64,000 bases of DNA from Nyssa sinensis (GCA_008638375.1 CM018047.1:50848679-50912678), one strand, 5' to 3'; shown: positions 47,401 through 58,170, numbered from the stretch's first letter. Numbers and translations: made by a program. Notes: generated by a model from the letters alone, not told the origin.

Positions 47401-49532
47401 GGTGTTTTGATATCTTTACTAAGTTTCTTAATATGTTATTTTTTTCAATTTTAATTGGTCTCTATTTTTTTGCTCTACTGGAAGCTGTGACGGTTATTTA
47501 ATATTTAGCAGGAAAGCACGATGATTATGAGACAAAGTTGAAGCGCATTGAAGCTGACTTAAAGATTCTGAAATTACAGGTGCGTTGTGTTTAAGTACAA
47601 CAATTACAGTTGCCATTTTTTATTTTCAGTTGAAGCTTCTCTATAAATTGTGATTCCTACTTTGTATCATGTGATGATTTCCTGAACCAGCAAAGTAAGA
47701 ACTAAATTGTTTTGTTTCACAATCTCAATGAACAATACTTTCATTGTGTGCATGGCTCATTTATTATTTTAATTGAATTAATTTTCCTTTAATTGCAAAT
47801 GATAGGAAACTTTTGTTTGGAATAAACTAGGGAATTACAGTAGCTATCTTCCTTTAGAATGGGGAGGGAAAGCCAATAGCCCAGGTCCTTGAGACAAATT
47901 TCATAGTCCTCACTCCTGCACACCCAGATCTCGAACAGCCAACTTTTGGACCACTCTAGAACACACACACACACACGTGTATGTATGTATGTATGGACTA
48001 TTCATGTCTCATATCTGAGACTAGCTTCATAGCATCACTCCAGACCGTGTCAATTGTCTGGATGGCCTTGCACATTGCTCACTGTAATGGGCCAATAATG
48101 TATAGTCATTTCTGAAATAAACTCCGTTGAAATTCATTTGAATACATGGAAATATCTAGAATTGGAAAAGAAATATTTAAAACAATTTACATCCAAACAG
48201 ATTTGAATAACTATAAAACATTTTAAAATTGAAGTGGTCATTTTGTAGCAATGAAATTCAATCTCTAATAAATTGAGTTCTGTAAACAAAGACGAGCATA
48301 AAATTATGGATTTAGTTTTTAAGGAGAGAAACAAAATATTAGGGATCCAAACAAACTAAGAGATCGTGTCAAATCAGGGGATGAAGAAAAACATTATGTC
48401 CAATTGTGAAAATAGAAAAAGAAGAAAGCTCCATTCTACCTTGTCCCAATCCAGTGTCCATCCTAGATGCCTTGGGATCTAAACCACAGAGAAAGGCTGG
48501 TTCTGGAATTGGGATGGGGTTCCTACTTTGTGAAGCCCACTACTCTTAAGTGTTCTATTATTGCCTTTTTATCCCCCTTTTCCTCAAGGAGCCACCTTTA
48601 ATGGTTGCAAATTTGAGATGAGATTCATATGAAAATAAAACTCCATTGGATTTGAAAAAATATGGAAAAGGAGGCAGAGTGAAATAAGGAAAGAGTACAA
48701 AATATCCAGAGAACCAGTATATATAGCATTTAACATACAAAAGCATTTTGTGGGACTCATTTTGTTGTTGCTAATTCCTGTTTTTGAAGTACAAGCAACT
48801 GCACAAGTTGAAGTTTCTCAGAAAGCAACCAGAAGCTCACATTTGTTCTCATGCTTGGCTTGTTTTCTTATTCTTGAGGGCTAATTAAAAGTTGGGACAT
48901 TGATTATTATAGTATATGTAGGTGTCTTACTCCTGATATTTTGATAAACTTTCCCATTTACTTCTGGTTTATTTTACTTGTAGGAAGAAATTTTAGAACT
49001 CCTTCCTGACAATGAAGAAAAGCAAAACATTGGACAGCGGCTTCTCCCTCCAGTAGATATTATTAAGCTGTGCCTTGAAGGTCAAAACCCAGAGATCGCA
49101 TTGTGGGCTTTTGATGTGTTTGCATGGACCAGCTCCTCCTTTCTCAAGTGTCACAGAAGCCTCTTGGAGGAGTGCTGGAAGAATGCTGCCAATCAGGATG
49201 ATTGGGGAAGACTATATGAATCATCTATAGCTGAGGGGTGGAGTGATGAAGAAACCTTACAGATTCTAAGAGAAACTACACTCTTCAAAGCTTCCAGTAG
49301 GTGTTATGGACCAGAAGCAGAAACTTTCGAAGGAGGGTTTGATGAAGTGCTGCCCCTGAGGCAAGAAAATCTAGACCTCCCAACTTTGAGGGATATGGGT
49401 TCTTGTGTAGAAACAATTTTGATGCAGCATAGGGATTTCCCTGATGCTGGGAAGCTGATGCTGACGGCAGTCATGTTGGGCATAGCCCAGGTTGATACCA
49501 GAGTGGAAGAGGATCCTTCCCTTATGGAGTGA
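35495..49532 (+). CDS. NUP133: Nuclear pore complex protein NUP133 (Y-complex subunit)
   Basis: Eight coding exons: 35495-35679, 37033-37157, 37253-39103, 39726-40462, 44053-44205, 44398-44734, 47512-47579, 48984-49532. All introns are GT-AG and the frame stays open, giving 1334 aa, close to other plant NUP133 proteins. Family landmarks in order: the N-terminal TGTPAPWASRLSVLAR segment; a beta-propeller to about residue 500 (SSSSYTQYSLLTMQYKS, RLGGKPSGSAIILSGDGTAT); an alpha-solenoid (KSIVDTLAKHWTTTRGAEIV, LSKCHEELCSRQ, GPKGGFSYFVFKQLYEKKQF, FAWTSSSFLKCHRSLLEECW); and the C-terminal AGKLMLTAVMLG. NUP133 is a scaffold subunit of the NUP107-160 (Y) complex at the nuclear envelope. A GTG three bases before the ATG is not the start. 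Introns 1, 4 and 6 carry transposon relics. Exon 7 has a tandem acceptor. Confidence 0.95.
35905..36825 (+). pseudogene. RTE-type LINE reverse transcriptase relic in NUP133 intron 1
   Basis: With frame changes and stops it reads like the C-terminal half of a plant non-LTR RT: VMDEMTRHIKDV, then PWCMLFADDIVLIDET with the catalytic FADD (about 36015-36030), then FIIYLGSFIHQEGEV, DRHIPLKLKGKLYKTVI and CKMDV/FDKTRKDRIRN-like segments. The end (about 36765-36825) has the ATAGCCAACCCCAAATAATT and ATAAGGCTTTGTTGAG wording of plant RTE 3' ends. It is non-functional and 5' truncated. Confidence 0.8.
41060..42270 (-). pseudogene. Unidentified - strand coding relic in NUP133 intron 4
   Basis: Two - strand frames stand out: about 41327-41698 (123 aa, strongly acidic, many E/D/K/N residues, e.g. 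KEVNILIEDSLIIGDADQV) and about 41991-42206 (DVFDSPSRFRVALVGFKRIV...). They read in the same direction, separated by stops. Composition and direction suggest a decayed mobile-element protein, but I recognise no domain. The + strand frames here are shadows. Confidence 0.35.
42643..43097. mobile_element. Mutator-like MITE, copy 2, in NUP133 intron 4
   Basis: Long inverted termini (GGTTAAATTACACTGACCTC against GGGTAAATTACACTAACCTC), about 90 bp with gaps, enclose an AT-rich core shared with copy 1. The 9-bp target duplication TAAATAGTT is exact (42634-42642, 43098-43106). No transposase. Confidence 0.9.
43560..43852 (+). mobile_element. Complete TRIM retrotransposon with 76-bp LTRs (293 bp)
   Basis: Two 76-bp LTRs (43560-43635, 43777-43852) start TGTTGAGAGAGC and end ATTTAACA. 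The first is followed directly by TGGTATCAAAGCC, the initiator-Met tRNA primer site with one change. The second is preceded by the purine tract GTGAGGAGGAG. The 5-bp target duplication CTTGA is exact (43555-43559, 43853-43857). The 141-bp interior is non-coding. It lies in NUP133 intron 4. Confidence 0.92.
45070..45365 (+). repeat. L1-type LINE 3' end relic in NUP133 intron 6
   Basis: A short frame reads CLWRERNCRVIGE, like the C-terminus of plant L1 ORF2. It is followed by a 3' tail ending CCTTTTAATGAATATTTTC, the wording seen at the ends of such LINEs. Strongly 5' truncated. It includes a G17 run at 45154-45170. Confidence 0.5.
45154..45170. repeat. G17 homopolymer
   Basis: Seventeen consecutive G residues; a possible site of assembly error or G-quadruplex formation. 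Confidence 0.9.
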
Positions 49533-50439
49533 TGATAATGATTCTTGGTGATGCATTCTCAGACAAGTCTTGCTAATCTTGTACAATAACAATGTGTTCA
49601 ACTTGAAATCAAGCCGTACAGTAAACATTATCCACTGAAGTGCGACTTCTTTTTTTGTAATTGATTTTCAATAACAAATTTTCCTGAGAATTTCAGTGGT
49701 TGAGCTGCGGTTAGTGGCTACTATTCAAGTGATTACTTATTTTTTTATAGGTAACTTACCAATGATATAGTTGCCATGCATGGTTACTGTATTGCGTAAC
49801 TGCCATTCTCAGGGCAAATCGGAGTGTTGAGTTACATTGATTTTTCCAAGTATTGTCTCATCAGCTTTTGGGAAAAAAAAAATCTTAATGGATTTTCTTA
49901 TTTTAGACATAAAACAGTAAGATCTACTACTATAATAAATATATATGAAATTACTTATTTGTGTCAGTAAAATAAATAAATAGAGTTAATCTCTTAAAAT
50001 AAGTGTTCAGAAATTAAAGTTTAAGATAAAATATTGTAACTCTAAAAATTTTTAAATTGTTTGAGCTTGAATTTAAAAGTGCTTGGGTGGAGATGTTTTA
50101 TATCTTTTAATGGCAAAATTTTCCCTTAAATTTATGAATTTGTGCATCTCCGTACCACCGTCACCAATTTTTCTCCAAATCATCAACTTTGCTAAAAGAC
50201 CATCTGAAAACTCACTTTTCTGTGTCTCTCTCTCTCTCTCGACATCTCGTGGCAACAACCACAACGAAGACTCTCGCACCACCACATCGGAGCACAACCA
50301 CCGGACCACCACCAAAATTGCCACTATTTTGGTGATGTGAAACATGCTTAAACGTGTTAGATACTGTTGAGGCAACTGTAGGGAGAGAGAAAGCCAGAGC
50401 AAGATATGTCGTTGCAAAATCATGTGGGAGCTTGACAGT
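49533..50439 (+). other. NUP133 3' UTR and downstream DNA
   Basis: The first 100-200 bases are probably 3' UTR. From about 50140 the sequence is less AT-rich with a (TC)n tract near 50225-50240 and may be the upstream part of the WD40 pseudogene, but no protein match could be read there. Confidence 0.35.
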
Positions 50440-50705
50440 GCTTATATCTGTTCCACCACTGGCCATTGCACTTTTTGTATCTAGGACGAATGCTTCGCCA
50501 ACTGTGTCAAGACCCTTTGTGGCCACGCTAACTTCATCTTCTACGTCAACTTCAATCCCTAGTCAAATTTCATCGTCTCTGGCTCGTTCAATAAGACTGT
50601 TAGGGTTTGGGATGTGAGGACTGGACGAGCCTATCCACATTATCTGCGCCCACTCCATGTCGATGACTTCAGTCCACTTCAATTGCGATGGCTCGCTTGT
50701 CGTCT
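50440..50705 (+). pseudogene. WDR5-like WD40-repeat pseudogene, interrupted by a retrotransposon
   Basis: In one frame it reads DECFANCVKTLCGHANFIFY, then VNFNP, a stop, SNFIVSGSFNKTVRVWDVRT and GR. After a frame change it continues AHSMSMTSVHFNCDGSLVV. This is the order of two blades of WDR5, the WD40 subunit of COMPASS histone H3K4 methyltransferases. At least two stops and one frameshift make it non-functional. It stops at 50705, where the gypsy LTR begins inside the codons after DGSLVV. The contiguous exon-like sequence suggests, but does not prove, a processed copy. Confidence 0.75.
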
Positions 50706-51263
50706 TGATATACCACAAGATGACCAACCAACCCTCACGCAACACGTGTACCTACATATTAGCCATGACTCGGCCATACAGAGTAGGCTAATTATTCAGA
50801 ACAGGATTGCGCCCCTACCTTCCAAAACTCACAGGTCTGTGTACCGACCTTCAGAACACTCTCTATGGTTCAGAGCTCACCATCGCCTTAACACCCTACC
50901 GAGTAGAGGATAAGGAAACAGTCTTCAACAAGGAAACTGCCACTCACGGATATCTCTCAAGCGCAGTATCCGACATGGTAACTGCCATTCCCTGATGATC
51001 AAATCCCTACATTCATGGCTCCAAATCCTAATCAACTTAGGATTCACAAAGCCTATAAATTAAACCCTAAGGTACGCTATTATTTTTATGCTCATTCTTT
51101 GGCTTACATTACAGTCTTTCAATTCAGTTTTATTGATTTAAGCATCGGAGCGGCTACCGTCGGAGCCAATCCAGTGGCCCTCTGATCGTCTTTTGAGTGT
51201 TCCTCAGGTAACGGAGTACAGAGTCCACAGCAGCCCTCATGAGAGCCAAAAAGTGCAGCATCA
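50706..51263 (+). repeat. 5' LTR of the Tat-type element
   Basis: 558 bp from TGATATACCACAAG to GTGCAGCATCA, colinear with the solo LTR at 23824-24414. A TATAAATTAAACCCTA segment near 51054-51069 could be the LTR TATA region. Confidence 0.9.
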
Positions 51264-51265
51264 GT

Positions 51266-51282
51266 TTGGCGCCGTCTGTGGG
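51266..51282 (+). other. tRNA primer-binding site
   Basis: TTGGCGCCGTCTGTGGG starts two bases after the LTR end. TGGCGCC-type sites complement the 3' ends of certain elongator tRNAs (Asp/Arg types are used by this clade). The same motif occurs in the TRIM at 20347-20807. Confidence 0.75.
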
Positions 51283-51344
51283 AAACGACAATCACCAAGT
51301 GCTCTACTTACACAAAAACTCATTCTCCTTTTTACTGAAGGATT

Positions 51345-52887
51345 ATGGCTCTCAATCTCCGCCCAAGGAAGAACGCACAAAATCCTCAAGACCCTCAACC
51401 TCGGCCACCAGCCGGACGGGGAAGAGGACGAACCGCTGATCCCGTACGGCAAGAGCTTGATCAGGTCAAGCGACAGAATCAGTTGATACAAGAACAACTT
51501 CTAGCCATGTCTAGAACTTTGGCAATGCTTACTCAGAATCATGGAACTAATCCTCAGAATCCACCCGTCAACACGACCGCTCAGGAGGCACAACCTCCTA
51601 CTACTGCTCACATTCATGGAGATCCCCAGCCATCAACAGCCGCAGGCAGAGGGATACCAGCCTTCATTCTGCAAGTCCATTATCGAAGCACCACTAGGGC
51701 TCCAACCCCTGGTGCTTCGGGAGTGAATCCAGCACCACAAGAGTCTCAACCTCAAGTAGCTCCTGTACCTCCAGTCCAGAAGGACCAAAGTAACCCCCCC
51801 AACCATGGGTCGGGATCATCCAATCCACACAAGCCCTAAAGCCGCAAGGCTTGACTCGCAACAACCAATCCTGCCTAGGGGCCCACAAAGAGCTGAAGAA
51901 GTTGCGGACTCTATGGATCACACCATTGCTATGAGGGGAATTCAGGTCCCTCCAGAGAAGGGTGAGCTAGCAAGGCTGCTCAAAAGGCTAGCCACACCGT
52001 TCACCCCTGCTATAATGGCAGAGGAGAGGCCCAAGAAGTTTATAGTCCCAAAGTTCACCCCTTATGATGGGACTAGGGACCCCGGGGACCACCTTTCCCT
52101 TTGCTAGCACACCATGGCCTTACATGGGGCTTCCGACGCCTTTATGTGCTGCACCTTCATAACCAGCCTCACTGGCACAGTTCTGAAGTGGTTTCACCAC
52201 CTTTCACCGAACCTAGTCACCAGTTTCTATGAGCTCGATAGGCGATTTCTAGACAGGTTCATGACCAGTAGGAGGCTGAGGAAGGGTCCTGAGTTCCTGT
52301 TGAATGTAAAAAAGACCAAGGAGGAATCCCTTAGAGAATACATTACGCGCTTCAATACCTAACTCACTAAAATCACAGACTGCAGCTCAAGCTTCCTGGT
52401 GGCTGCTCTGACTTCTGGCCTTGCCTAGGGAGGTTTCAGGGACTCCCTGACAAAGAGCCCTCCTACTGACATGGCGGCCCTTATGGATCGGGCCAGGAAA
52501 TACATTAATATAGAGGAAGCAAAAAATACCTCCTAGAAGTCTAAGGAGCAAGCTCAGATGGAAGACATGAGGAAGGACAACTAGAAAAAAGATGATCAAA
52601 AGAGGGAACCTGGTACGGCTAGGAAAAGAAACAGAAGCCCAGAAGAAAGAGCAGTGCCCAGAGCTCCCTTTAACGCTGCTCCAAGGGGATTCACCAGCTT
52701 CACTCCACTAAATGCCTCCCTGAATCACATACTTTGGCAAGTCCGGTTTAGGGAGAATCTAAGGTGGCCAGAACTGCTAAGAGGAGATCTAAACCTCCGA
52801 GATCAGACCAAGTACTGTGACTTCCACAAAGACCGTGGGCACACGACTAACACATGTCAGGCCCTCAGACATGAGATCGAGCAATGA
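51345..52887 (+). pseudogene. gag of the Tat-type element
   Basis: Starts MALNLRPRKNAQNPQ with a Pro/Gln/Arg-rich N-terminal region. A retrotransposon Gag core follows at about 52010-52360 (KKFIVPKFTPYDGTRDPGDH ... KWFHHLSPNLVTSFYELDRR ... LREYITRFNT). A zinc-knuckle-like CDFHKDRGHTTNTC follows at about 52818-52860, with the second Cys of the usual CCHC replaced by His, as is common in this clade. Stops at 52105, after 52360 and near 52534 break the frame. Confidence 0.8.
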
Positions 52888-53140
52888 ATTCATTAGGCAG
52901 GACGGAGGGCAGAACCCCCGCAATGAATGGCCCTAGTAGGGGAGACCCGACCAAAGGCCGGACTAGAGACAGGAACAAAGGGAAAGACAGAATGAGCCTC
53001 AGCGACAGAACAATGAGGTTATCTTTGTCCTCCATGCAGACACCCCGACTACAGGAACTTCCAACAAAGCAAGAAAACGGTATGTTCGGGAGGCCAGAAC
53101 TACTCCGAGCATCCTACCAATCTCCCATATTGAGAAAAGA

Positions 53141-53737
53141 TTGAAACCAGTGCCTGAGATCCAATTCTCGGATCAAGACCTTGCAGGAGTACACTATCCT
53201 TACAGTGATGCCCTCGTCATCTCCCTCAAAATTGCCAACTTCGAGACCCAATTCTTGGATCCAGTCCTTGCAAGAGTACACTATCCTCACAGTGATGCCC
53301 TCGTCATCTCCCTCGAAATTACCAACTTCGAGATCCGAAAAGTCCTGGTGGACATTGGAAGCTCCACAAATGTCTTATTCTACGAGCGCCTCAAACTGAT
53401 GAAACTTAATCCTAATGACATCAAACCCACAGCCGTGATCATGGCGGGATTTGATGGGAATCTCAATACTTCACTGGGAAAGATTGACCTCCCTACTACG
53501 GCAGGAGAATGAGATGGACAAAAGACCACCATGACAGAATACATGGTTCTGAATGCCAAGTCCCCTTACAATGTCATAATTGGGAGACCCTGGCTACATC
53601 AGATGGGAACAGTCACTTCAACCCTCCACCAATGTCTAAAGTACATCCACAATCAAGCTATCTATTCTATCAAAGGATGCCAACCGAATTTTAGAGAGTG
53701 TCATGCTCTCGCTCTCAAAGAGAAGGCTCCCAAATAG
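53141..53737 (+). pseudogene. Aspartic protease of the Tat-type element
   Basis: The active-site segment reads VLVDIGSSTNVLFYE, with the catalytic Asp codon at 53351-53353 and VDIGSS in place of the usual VDTGSS or VDGGSS. Upstream, a segment of about 110 bp (HYPYSDALVISLKI and HYPHSDALVISLEI) is duplicated in tandem. The frame is interrupted by a stop at 53512. Confidence 0.75.
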
Positions 53738-53880
53738 AAATTACTACACGCTCGTGAGTGCGTGGATCCAGTCCTCACCCACCATCACGAGACAGAAGAC
53801 TGCCCTTCCAGAATCGACGAGCCACTAAACCCTAGAGGAAGGGACAGCAGGGGGCCAGGCCCATTGGCGACCCCATTAAA

Positions 53881-54690
53881 GTGCTAGTAAGCTTGGAATC
53901 ACAAGGGCACTATCTACAGATAGATCCAGACCACCCACATGTGAGACAGAAAAGAAGGCCACTCGTTCTAGAATGGCACCGGGTCATCAATGAGGAAGTC
54001 CAAAGGCTGCTTGAGGCCAAGATGATACGAGAAGTATTCTACCCAGAGTGGTTAACCAACACCGTTCTGGTCAAAAAGAAGAATGGCAAGTGGAGAGTCT
54101 GTGTTAACTATACAAACCTCAACAAAGCTTGCCCCAAAGATAGCTTTCCTCTTCCAAGGATAGACCAACTAGTTGACGCTACTACAGAGCATGAACTCAT
54201 GAGCTTCATGGATGTCTATTCAGGATATAACCAAATTCAGATGTACCCTACAAACTAGAAGAAGACAACATTTATAACCGAATGAGGTCTTTATTGCTAC
54301 AGAGTGATGCCATTCGGATTAAAGAATGTTGGGGCCACATATCAGCGTCTGGTTAACAAGATGTTTAGCCCTCTGATCGGTAGCACTATGGAGGTTTACA
54401 TTAATGACATGTTGGTCAGGAGCCTGCAAAAGAACAACCACCTCCAGCACTTAGCTCAAACATTTGACATCCTCAAGCAGCATAAGATGAAATTGAATCC
54501 CTCGAAGTGCACCTTTGGTGTAACCAAGGGAAAATTCTTGGGGTACATTGTCTCCCAAAGGGGCATCGAAGTAGACCCCACTCGAATCGGGGCTTTGATT
54601 GGATTGGAGTGACCAAAGACCAAAAAGGACATCCAGGCTCTGAATGACAGAATCACAGCTCTGAGCAGATTCATCTCCAAATCTACTGAT
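53881..54690 (+). pseudogene. Reverse transcriptase of the Tat-type element, catalytic site lost
   Basis: Conserved blocks: VLVKKKNGKWRVCVNYTNLN, KACPKDSFPLPRIDQLVD, FMDVYSGYNQIQM, then a stop at 54256-54258, then MPFGLKNVGATYQRLVNKM and the catalytic motif. That motif reads YIND (N codon at 54403-54405) where an active enzyme has Y-x-D-D, so the first catalytic Asp is gone. A second stop follows at about 54610. Confidence 0.9.
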
Positions 54691-54705
54691 CACTGCTTAC
54701 CATTC

Positions 54706-55617
54706 TTGAAAGCTCTAAAATGTAACAAAGCTTTACAGTGGACAGAAGATTGTGAAAAATCATTTCAAGAACTGAAGGAATACCTAGCTTCACCTGAACT
54801 CCTGTCAAAGCCAGTCCAAGGGCAAAAATCACTTCTCTACCTTGTTGTCTCAGAAAATGATGTCAGTTCAGTACTAGTCAGACATCACAAAGGAGTCCAG
54901 AAACCCTTATTTTATGTCAGCAGGGTACTGATAGACACAGAGAAAAGGTACCTTGAGATCGAAAAACTGGCCCTTGCATTGATAATATCTGCTCGGAAGC
55001 TCCGGCCCTATTTCCAAACACATCCTATTGAAGTCCCAACTGCCTACCCCTTAAAATCAGTACTAAGGAAGCCTGAAGTCTCAGGGCGATTAGTCAAATG
55101 GTCAGTAGAGTTAGGGGAGTTCGACATAACCTATGTTCCACGGATCTCAATTAAAGGGCAAACTTTAGCCGGTTTTGTTGCTGAGTTCACTCCGGCACTA
55201 CATAACAGGGCACAACTTTGTGAAAGCTGGGGAACATGGCAACTTTATACCGACGGATCTTCCACGGATCATGGTTCTGGTGTCAGTTTAGTGTTGCTAT
55301 CCCCTGACGGGCTTATGGTAGAAAAGGCAGTCAGCCTTGGATTCAGAGCCTCTAACAATGAAGCAGAATACGAAGCCCTTATCCTCGGCATAAAAATAGC
55401 ACTGGAATGTGATGCTCGGAACCTTGAAGTCTTCTCAGACTCCCAATTGGTGGTAAGCCAAGTCTTGGGGGAGTTTGCTACCAAGGATGACAGGATGCTT
55501 CGGTACTCAAAACTAGTCAATTCATTGAAACACTCCTTCCAAACATTCTCCATCCAAACACTAGAAAAGGCCAGAATTGCAGAGCTAATGCTTTGGCAAG
55601 CATGGCATCTCATTTGA
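54706..55617 (+). pseudogene. Dual RNase H region of the Tat-type element
   Basis: An open frame of 303 codons. The first half is the gypsy RNase H and connection (QKPLFYVSRVLIDTEKRYLE, LALALIISARKLRPYF). The second half, from about 55240, is an archaeal-type RNase H with catalytic residues in LYTDGSSTDHGSGV, NNEAEYEALILGI and VFSDSQLVVSQVLGEF. Two successive RNase H domains mark the Tat clade. This is the longest intact frame of the element, but it lies between broken ones. Confidence 0.88.
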
Positions 55618-56948
55618 AGTCAGAAGGGGACTCTACGATAAAAATCTCCCATCAGCCTAGTCCGAGCAAAGAAGAGGTCCAAGTTGCCCAAGTTACTGAA
55701 CAAACTCAAAACTGGACGACCCCTATCTTCCAGTACTTAGAAGGAGGACACCTCCCAAAAGACAAAAACAAGGACAGAAGAGTCCGAATCAGGGCAGCTC
55801 GGTACCTGATCCCGAATGGTAATTTATATATAAAATCCTATTCTCAACCCCTGCTGCGATGTTTAACTCTAGAAGAGTCTCAATATGTCTTGGCATAGAT
55901 ACATGAAGGAATTTGTGGAAACCATAATAGGGGCAGGACTATAGCCCACCGAGCTTTGATACAAGGCTACTACTGACTTAGTATGCTGAGGAAGGCCAAG
56001 GAATACATTCGGAAGTGTAACAAATGCCAACGATTTGCTTCCTACAAACACCAGCCCCACCATGAGCTCATTCCCATCGTCAGCCCATGGCCCTTCGCTT
56101 AGTAGGGATGGACAATATAGGCCCGTTACCGAAGGCCATACCAAACAGGAAATATCTCTTTGTGGCCATTGACTATTTTTCTAAATGGGCAAAAGCAGAG
56201 CCTCTAATGCACATTACAGAGAAAGAAGTCAAGAATTTCACTTGAAAAAACATAGTCTGCAGGTTTGGCATACCACGGGTGATCATCTCAGACAGTGGTA
56301 CATAGTTTGCTAGCAAAATCTTCAAAAAGTTCTGCCAAGACTTGCATATCAATCAACATTTCTCCTCTCCTGGCCATCCCCAAGCCAACGGGCAAGCAGA
56401 AGTCACTAACCGAACAATCCTTGATGCCCTTAAAAAGAGGTTGGAAGAAGCCAAAGGAAGATGGGTTGAAGAGCTCCATAGTGTACTCTAGGCCTACAGA
56501 ACAACTAGAAGAACGTCGACCTCTGAAACCCCCCTTTTCACTTACTTACGATACTGAAACAGTGATTCCTGTTGAGATCGGTATGCCTATTCTAAGGACT
56601 GAAGCTTTCAGCTAAGAGGCCAATGATCAACAGCTTGCAGAGAACTTGGACATATTTGAGGAAATGAGGGATCAGGCCAGGATCAGGATGGAGGCATATC
56701 AGCACAGAATGGCCGACAACTCTAAGTTGGGACTAAAGCTCGTCAGCCTTCGAATTGGAGATCTTGTCTTAAGAAAGGTATTCCCGAACACCAAGGATCC
56801 CACTATGGAAAAATTATCACCCAACTGGGAGGGTCCTTATAGAGTAACAAAGATTGTCAGACCTACCACTTACTGGTTAGAAAACATGGATGGGAAACTT
56901 GTTCCCAAACCTTGGAATATAGAACACTTACGGAAGTATTATCAATAA
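55618..56948 (+). pseudogene. Integrase of the Tat-type element
   Basis: Zinc-binding N-terminal segment: HEGICGNH ... CNKCQRF, near 55905-56030. The core is shredded by stops and frame changes (DYFSKWAKAEP and SDSG-like fragments). The C-terminal part (56646-56948) reads FEEMRDQARIRMEAYQHRMA, then GDLVLRKVFPNT, GPYRVTKI and PWNIEHLRKYYQ, as usual for gypsy integrase C-termini. Confidence 0.85.
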
Positions 56949-56989
56949 AGAATTTTTTCTTTCTTAAAATATTTTCCTAAAGTGTTCCC

Positions 56990-57692
56990 TCAAAATGCAC
57001 AGACCCCCAGGTCTGGTCCATCGAAATGTACAGACCTCATGTTTGGTCCATCAAAATGCACAGACCCCAGGTCTACTCCATCGAAATGTACAGACCTCGT
57101 GTCTGGTCTATCAAAATGTACAGACCTCATGTCTGGTCTATCAAAATGCACAGACCCCCAGGTTTGGTCCATCGAAATGTACAGACCTTGTGTCTAGTCC
57201 ATCAAAATGTACAGACCTCGTGTCTAGTCCATCAAAATGCACAAACCCTCAGGTCTGGTCCATCAAAATGTACAGACCTCGTGTCTGGTCCATCAAAATG
57301 TATAGAACTCGTGTCTGGTCCATCAAAATGCACAGACCCCCAGGTCTAGTCCATCAAAATATATAGACCTCGTGTCTGGTCCATCAAAATGTACAGACCT
57401 CATGTCTGGTCCATCAAAATCCACAGACCCCCAGGTCTGGTTCATCAAAATGTACAGACCTCGTGTCTGGTCCATCAAAATGCACAGATCCCCAGGTCTG
57501 GTCCACCGGAATGTACAGACCTTGTGTTTAGTCCATCAAAATGCACAGACTTCTTATCTGGTCTGCCTAAATGTACAAACCTCAGGTCTGGTCCATCAAA
57601 ATGTACAGACTTCGTGTCTGGTCCAACTAAATGTACAGGCCTCGTGCCTGGTCCAACTAAATGAACAGACCTTCTAGTTTGGTCCACCTAAT
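56990..57692 (+). repeat. 30-bp minisatellite, about 23 copies
   Basis: The unit is roughly AATGTACAGACCTCGTGTCT plus GGTCCATCAA, with lengths of 30-31 bp. Many units contain CAGACC and GGTCTGG, which pair within the unit. The array lies after the integrase, in the gypsy 3' non-coding region, and its last units resume at 63300 beyond the CACTA insertion. Confidence 0.92.
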
Positions 57693-57706
57693 CACTACAA
57701 CAAAAT

Positions 57707-58170
57707 GCACTATTAGCGACGCTCACGTGCGTCGCTAATAGTGCAATTGTGCGTCGCTAAGGCGTCACAAAAAGTGGCGTCGCTAATAGTATTAGCGACG
57801 CACAAAACCGTTGGTGTCGCTAAAAGTGCCTATTAACGACGCACAAAAAGCGTCGCTAATAATTGGATACATGCGTCGCCAATAATACCCAAGCGAGTAT
57901 TGTGTGTCGCTAATAGGCACTTTTAGCGACGCACAGTGAGCGTCGCTAAAAGTGATTATTAGCGACGCACGGTTTGTGCGTCGCCAATACTTACTTTTAG
58001 CGACGCCCATTGTGCGTCGCTAAAAGTGATTATTAGCGACGCACTATTTGTGCGTCGCCAATACCGACTTTCAGCGACGCTCACTGTGCGTCACTAAAAG
58101 TGATTTTTAGTGAATTTTTAAACTAAATTCAGACTTTTAGCGACACTATGGTGTGCGTCGCTAAAAGTGT
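57707..58170. repeat. CACTA left subterminal repeat array
   Basis: More than a dozen copies of a 10-bp core, GCGTCGCTAA or its complement, alternate in orientation with (A)TAGTG / CACTTTTAG spacers, so the region can form many stem-loops. Confidence 0.85.

Noticed and set aside
56982..57687. Several 60-120-codon frames with a repeating SKCTDLxSGP-type peptide, on both strands
   Set aside because: Product of a 30-bp minisatellite whose unit is a multiple of three; open on several frames at once, so not a real protein.
56990..57692. CRISPR-like periodic array
   Set aside because: No unique spacers, the unit is continuous tandem repeat, and the sequence is plant nuclear DNA.
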